Assembly (NCBI RefSeq): GCF_007990545.2
Contig: NZ_AP019829.2
Location: 434,001-498,000, forward strand
Length of the DNA: 64,000 nucleotides
Direction: 5' to 3'
From: Leptotrichia wadei
GTDB lineage: Bacteria > Fusobacteriota > Fusobacteriia > Fusobacteriales > Leptotrichiaceae
Shown: positions 60,715 to 64,000 of the stretch, one piece after another
How positions within the stretch are numbered: the first letter of the stretch is position 1
How the letters are laid out: each line of letters begins with the position of its first letter
Notes under the pieces: model-generated
What the model was told of the DNA's origin: nothing
Database searches by the model: none
The model's input: the letters and a program-made list of their open reading frames with translations, nothing else
Position numbers and translations under genes: made by a program

Positions 60715-61413
60715 CTAAATATTTCTTAAAGCATCAACTAATTCTGTTTTTGAAGCAGTTTTAGCATCTACACCTTTTATAATTCTCGCAGGTGTCCCAG
60801 CCACAACTACACCTTCAGGTACATTTTCAGTTACAATTGCACCTGCTGCAACAACAGATCCTTTTCCAATTCTTACACCTTCTAATACAACTGCATTTGC
60901 TCCTACAACAACATCATCTTCAATAATTACAGGATCAGCTGAAGGTGGCTCAATAACTCCTGCAAGCACCGCTCCTGCACCTATATGGCAATTTTTCCCA
61001 ACTTTTGCACGTCCACCAAGAACAACGTTCATATCAATCATTGTTCCTTCACCAATTTCAGCACCGATATTTATAACTGCTCCCATCATAATAACTGCTC
61101 TATCTCCGATACTTACCTTATCACGGATAAATACTCCTGGTTCAATTCTTGCATTAATATTTTTAATGTCAAGCATAGGCACACCAGAATTTCTTCTGTC
61201 ATTTTTTAGATAATAATTAGTTAGATTATTTTCTTTAATAATCTTATCAATTTCTTCCCAATCCCCAAAAACTATTTTCAGACCTTCTTTTCCAATAACT
61301 TTGCAAGAATAAACATTTTTTATTTCTTCATCTGTATAAAGTTCCACAGGCGTAGTTTTTTTTGCATCAGCAATATATTGAATAATTGCTTTTGATTTTT
61401 CTAATTCTGTCAT
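60715..61413 (-). CDS. dapH: 2,3,4,5-tetrahydropyridine-2,6-dicarboxylate N-acetyltransferase
   Basis: Acetyl-CoA-dependent enzyme of the acetylase branch of lysine/diaminopimelate synthesis. The 232 residues comprise an N-terminal helical domain (residues about 1-85) and a left-handed beta-helix with hexapeptide repeats ([60 protein letters not shown]), then [17 protein letters not shown]. Length and the N-terminal [20 protein letters not shown] distinguish DapH from the succinylase DapD. AATGGAGGAG precedes the ATG. No other dap gene is in the window. Confidence 0.95.
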   Translation of the reverse strand: MTELEKSKAIIQYIADAKKTTPVELYTDEEIKNVYSCKVIGKEGLKIVFGDWEEIDKIIKENNLTNYYLKNDRRNSGVPMLDIKNINARIEPGVFIRDKVSIGDRAVIMMGAVINIGAEIGEGTMIDMNVVLGGRAKVGKNCHIGAGAVLAGVIEPPSADPVIIEDDVVVGANAVVLEGVRIGKGSVVAAGAIVTENVPEGVVVAGTPARIIKGVDAKTASKTELVDALRNI

Positions 61414-61535
61414 TATACTCCTCCATTTTTATTTTATATTTTAACTTTGAATCATTGCTTTTTCCGTATTTTAGCATTTTTTTTTGATTTTTACAACTAT
61501 AATTATTTTTTACTCTTTCCATATAAGACTGAAAA

Positions 61536-61564
61536 TTGACAGATAATTCTAAAAATGTTATTAT
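61536..61564 (+). promoter_or_regulatory. Promoter upstream of the TPR gene pair
   Basis: Perfect TTGACA, 17-nt spacer, TATTAT, giving a leader of about 150 nt before ATG 61724. The interval 61414-61723 holds no gene; it contains this promoter and the palindrome at 61673. Confidence 0.65.
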
Positions 61565-61672
61565 GATTATAAATTTTATATCTAATGCTAATCTCCTTTA
61601 AAAAACAAAAATTTTTTAGAAAAACCATAAAAAAAATATAAATTTATTATTTATAACGGAGATACAGTATAA

Positions 61673-61686
61673 GTTTACTAGTAAAC
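61673..61686. promoter_or_regulatory. Perfect 14-bp palindrome (candidate operator)
   Basis: GTTTACTAGTAAAC is a perfect palindrome 37 nt upstream of the TPR gene start and just after TATAAG (61668-61673), a possible second -10. A MarR- or TetR-type repressor site is the likely reading. Confidence 0.5.
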
Positions 61687-61723
61687 CTAAAAATAAAAAT
61701 TATAAAAGTAGGATGGTGTTTAA

Positions 61724-62518
61724 ATGAAAAAAATCTTGATTTTTCTCTTAGTTTTGTCTAATTTATCTTTTGCAACACAAAATTTACCTGTAAATTCAAA
61801 AGAAATTGAAAAGATAATTGATGAAACTTTTGAAAATATTGATAGAGGAAATACTCAAAAAGCTGTGGCAATATTAAAAAAGAAAATATCAGAAGATCCT
61901 TCAAAAATTATATATAAAGCAGTATTAGGATTAATTTATGATCGGTTAGGAAAAAAGAATGAGGCTGAAAAGGAATTTAATGAAGCTGTAAAATTACAGG
62001 AGAAATATCCTTTTATTGCTGAAGATGGTGAAAAATATGATATACGATTTATGATTGGAATGTTGTATGGTTTAACGGCAGATTATACAAATGCATTAAA
62101 ATGGTTAAATCAAGTTAATGAGAAAGAATATAATGAAATGTTTAAAGATGAGATATGGTTGAAGGATTTTCTTCTTGGGATTTTTAATTATAATAATGAT
62201 AATCCTGAAGAAGCAAAAAAATATTTTTTGAAATCATATATTTATGATGAAGACGGGTCTTCAGAAAATATCTTAGGAATGATTTATTTGGATGAGGGAA
62301 ATCAAAAGGAAGCACAAAAATGGTTATTAGCTTCGGCAAATAAAGGAAGTTTAGGAGGTCAAGGTAATTTAGGCAGTCTTTATTATCAGCTGGGAGATAA
62401 AAAAATGGCATTAGAGTGGCTTCAAAAAGCCCTTGAAACAGCAAAAAAAGAGAAAAATAGCGAGCAAATAAAGGAAATACAGGAAACTATTAAAGAAGTT
62501 AAGAATAGTCAAAAATAA
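61724..62518 (+). CDS. Secreted TPR/Sel1-type repeat protein (paralogue 1)
   Basis: A 264-residue protein: signal peptide (MKKILIFLLVLSNLSFATQN), then TPR- or Sel1-like repeats, including AVLGLIYDRLGKKNEAEKEF, NILGMIYLDEGNQKEAQKWL and GNLGSLYYQLGDKKMALEWL. Its C-terminal half is homologous to that of the next protein (NRLGLIAENEGNQKEALKWY). It is presumably periplasmic. The ribosome-binding site is a modest AGGATGGTG. Function unknown. Confidence 0.78.
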   Translation: MKKILIFLLVLSNLSFATQNLPVNSKEIEKIIDETFENIDRGNTQKAVAILKKKISEDPSKIIYKAVLGLIYDRLGKKNEAEKEFNEAVKLQEKYPFIAEDGEKYDIRFMIGMLYGLTADYTNALKWLNQVNEKEYNEMFKDEIWLKDFLLGIFNYNNDNPEEAKKYFLKSYIYDEDGSSENILGMIYLDEGNQKEAQKWLLASANKGSLGGQGNLGSLYYQLGDKKMALEWLQKALETAKKEKNSEQIKEIQETIKEVKNSQK

Positions 62519-62549
62519 TATTTTTATTTTAAGAAAGGGAAGATTTAGT

Positions 62550-63290
62550 ATGAAAAAATATTTGATTTTATTAGTATTAATTGCAAATTTAGGATTGGGA
62601 ATTCAAAGTTTTTCAGCAATGACAAGACAAGAAAGGGAAAATTTAGAAAAGCAGATAAGTGAGGCTTATGATAAGGATGATCAAAAGAAATTATTACCTT
62701 TGGTTACTAAATATGTGAATGAGTTTCCAGATAATGCAGATTATTTGAATAAATTGGGAGTTTTATATGATAATTTAGATAATTATTCAGAAGCTGAAAA
62801 ATATTATTTGAAGGCTATTGAAAGAGGGAATTATAATGCAATTTCAAATTTGGCCTATGTTTACTATGAAAAGGAGGAATATGGGAAAGCTCTAAAATAT
62901 TATAAGGAATACCAGAAAATAGCAGATAACACTGATAATTATTTTTGGATTGGAGCATCTTATGCAGAACTGGAAGATTACAAAAATGCAAAGGAATGGT
63001 TTTTGAAGGTGACAAAATTTGAAAAGGATGGGTCTTCAGAAAATAGATTGGGATTAATAGCTGAAAATGAAGGAAATCAAAAGGAAGCGTTAAAATGGTA
63101 TTTGGCGTCAATTCAAAAAGGGAATTTGTGGGCCTATGATAATTTGGCAGTTTTGTATGTCGATTTGGGAGATTATGATAATGCGGAAAAATTGGTAAAA
63201 AAAGGTATGGAGTTGGCTAAAAATTCAGATGATGAAGATTTGAAAAAGGAATTTAGAGAAACACTTGATACAATTCAAGCAAAAAGATAA
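62550..63290 (+). CDS. Secreted TPR/Sel1-type repeat protein (paralogue 2)
   Basis: A 246-residue protein with a signal peptide (MKKYLILLVLIANLGLGIQS) and about five TPR-like repeats: LNKLGVLYDNLDNYSEAEKY, SNLAYVYYEKEEYGKALKYY, WIGASYAELEDYKNAKEWFL and DNLAVLYVDLGDYDNAEKLV. It starts 32 nt after the previous gene with AAAGGGAAG upstream and is cotranscribed with its paralogue. Probably arose by tandem duplication followed by divergence. Confidence 0.78.
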   Translation: MKKYLILLVLIANLGLGIQSFSAMTRQERENLEKQISEAYDKDDQKKLLPLVTKYVNEFPDNADYLNKLGVLYDNLDNYSEAEKYYLKAIERGNYNAISNLAYVYYEKEEYGKALKYYKEYQKIADNTDNYFWIGASYAELEDYKNAKEWFLKVTKFEKDGSSENRLGLIAENEGNQKEALKWYLASIQKGNLWAYDNLAVLYVDLGDYDNAEKLVKKGMELAKNSDDEDLKKEFRETLDTIQAKR

Positions 63291-63338
63291 TTTTTTAAAA
63301 GATTAATAAAATAGATAGACTATATATATAATATATAT

Positions 63339-63367
63339 TTTACAAAATTAGTGATTTTTGCTATAAT
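63339..63367 (+). promoter_or_regulatory. Promoter of the small membrane-protein gene
   Basis: TTTACA, 17-nt spacer, perfect TATAAT, 55 nt before ATG 63422. Confidence 0.65.
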
Positions 63368-63421
63368 GATTACATAAAAATAGAGTAAAAAAATTAAAAA
63401 ATTGAAAAACTGGAGGAAATT

Positions 63422-63568
63422 ATGTCATTATTAATTTTAGTCTTATCATTATTACTGACTATTGAAATTTTAGGAATTAAAGTCGTGCAAAATAGAAAAT
63501 ATGTTGCCTTAAAAGTTTCTGATGATGATTTTGTTGCATCGGTAAATGATAAAAAAAATGATGACTAA
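63422..63568 (+). CDS. Small single-pass membrane protein
   Basis: A 48-residue protein: a hydrophobic N-terminal helix (MSLLILVLSLLLTIEILGIK), a short basic region (VVQNRKYVALK), and an acidic tail (VSDDDFVASVNDKKNDD). A strong GGAGG site lies 4 nt before the ATG, with a good promoter upstream and a terminator downstream, so this looks like a real independent gene. No family recognised. The topology suggests an anchored cytoplasmic tail. Confidence 0.6.
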   Translation: MSLLILVLSLLLTIEILGIKVVQNRKYVALKVSDDDFVASVNDKKNDD

Positions 63569-63637
63569 TTTTACTGAAAGATAGTTATATAGAATCATGA
63601 TAATATTAAAAAACTATTTTTGTTTTTATAACTTTAA

Positions 63638-63667
63638 GGCGATTTATATTTAAATCGTCTTTTGTTT
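63638..63667 (+). terminator. Rho-independent terminator before ilvD
   Basis: GGCGATTTA pairs with TAAATCGTC (one G-T pair) around a 3-nt loop, followed by TTTTGTTTTTT. It ends the small membrane-protein transcript. An attenuator role for ilvD cannot be excluded, but no leader peptide rich in branched-chain codons is apparent right before it. Confidence 0.7.
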
Positions 63668-63800
63668 TTTATAAAAAAAATAGATAAAAATTTTATAAAA
63701 TATATGATAAAATATATTCAAATAACTTTAAGTGATTATGTTATTAATTTTTAAAGTTGAATGATATTTATATAAAAAAATTTTAGGAGAGTGAAAATCA

Positions 63801-64000
63801 ATGCAAGGGAAAAAAAGAAGTAACAATTTAACAGAAGGTGCAGCAAGAGCGCCACATAGATCGTTGTTAAAAGGATTAGGCTTTATAAGTGAAGAAATGG
63901 AAAAACCAATAATTGGGATTGCAAACTCATTTAATGAAATTATACCAGGACACGTTCATTTGAAAAACTTGGTGCAATCGGTAAAAGATGGAATTAGAAT
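63801..64000 (+). CDS. ilvD: Dihydroxy-acid dehydratase, 5' part (runs off the window)
   Basis: The first 66 codons of an iron-sulfur dehydratase of branched-chain amino-acid synthesis. [20 protein letters not shown], then [20 protein letters not shown], is the unmistakable IlvD N-terminus. AGGAG lies 11 nt before ATG 63801. The leader contains AACTTTAA (63724) and TTAAAGTT (63751), which could form a hairpin. The iron-sulfur cysteines would be beyond the window edge. Confidence 0.95.
   Translation, partial: MQGKKRSNNLTEGAARAPHRSLLKGLGFISEEMEKPIIGIANSFNEIIPGHVHLKNLVQSVKDGIR

Overview
The window reads as AT-rich chromosome from a Gram-negative fermenter of the Fusobacteriota, most likely Leptotrichia or a close relative. 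The main clues are a roughly 2,250-residue fusobacterial-type autotransporter, signal peptides and lipoboxes on many small envelope proteins, the DapH (acetylase) branch of diaminopimelate synthesis, and several families typical of Leptotrichia. The genus is inferred from gene content; no 16S rRNA is present.

Layout. 0-8 kb: asnA facing left, then a rightward 2-oxoacid dehydrogenase operon (E1 alpha, E1 beta, E2, E3, lipoate ligase), a decayed antitoxin-like gene and rpsP. 8.7-15.5 kb: the autotransporter. 15.8-20.5 kb: folC, a DKNYY-repeat secreted protein flanked by a duplication of the folC 3' end, and DUF2278- and DUF4240-type genes. 20.7-23.9 kb: an ECF vitamin/cofactor transporter (S, T, A, A'). 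24-33.4 kb: manA, mtnN, a SPOR-domain protein, an NrnA-type phosphoesterase, small lipoproteins, a TetR regulator divergent from a MalY/PatB-type C-S lyase, and msrA. 33.5-38.9 kb: OatA-like O-acetyltransferase, a stand-alone SGNH paralogue and glycogen phosphorylase with an elaborate control region. 39-50.3 kb: a long leftward run of secreted, lipoprotein and membrane genes of mostly unknown function, including three DUF6683-like paralogues (two in near-identical tandem), a TraX-like protein, and two broken genes. 50.5-54.7 kb: a CPBP protease facing a translationally coupled operon of DUF2628-like protein, small membrane protein, response regulator, histidine kinase and PepSY protein. 54.9-58.1 kb: RNase P RNA, a DUF3298-type protein and an IS200/IS605 element with TnpA, TnpB and a probable omega RNA. 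58.2-64 kb: LD-carboxypeptidase, TPR proteins, dapH and the start of ilvD.

The most striking regulatory signal is a 20-bp box (consensus CTCTMATNYTNYTTTAATNT) found five times between 46 and 55 kb. It always lies exactly 13 nt upstream of the position of a -10 hexamer, and in front of a DUF6683-like gene, a broken secreted-protein gene, a DUF2628-like gene, the CPBP protease and the two-component operon itself. Its 11-bp direct-repeat structure is what an OmpR/PhoB-class regulator would bind, so I infer an autoregulated envelope regulon run by the local two-component system.

Other notable points are the lipoyl domain moved from E2 to E3 in the dehydrogenase complex, the folC 3'-end duplication around an apparently inserted gene, a family of GGGG/CCCC intergenic hairpins, an ECF ATPase without an ABC signature, and several genes lacking a canonical start codon. 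All calls are from reading the sequence; no database search was possible.
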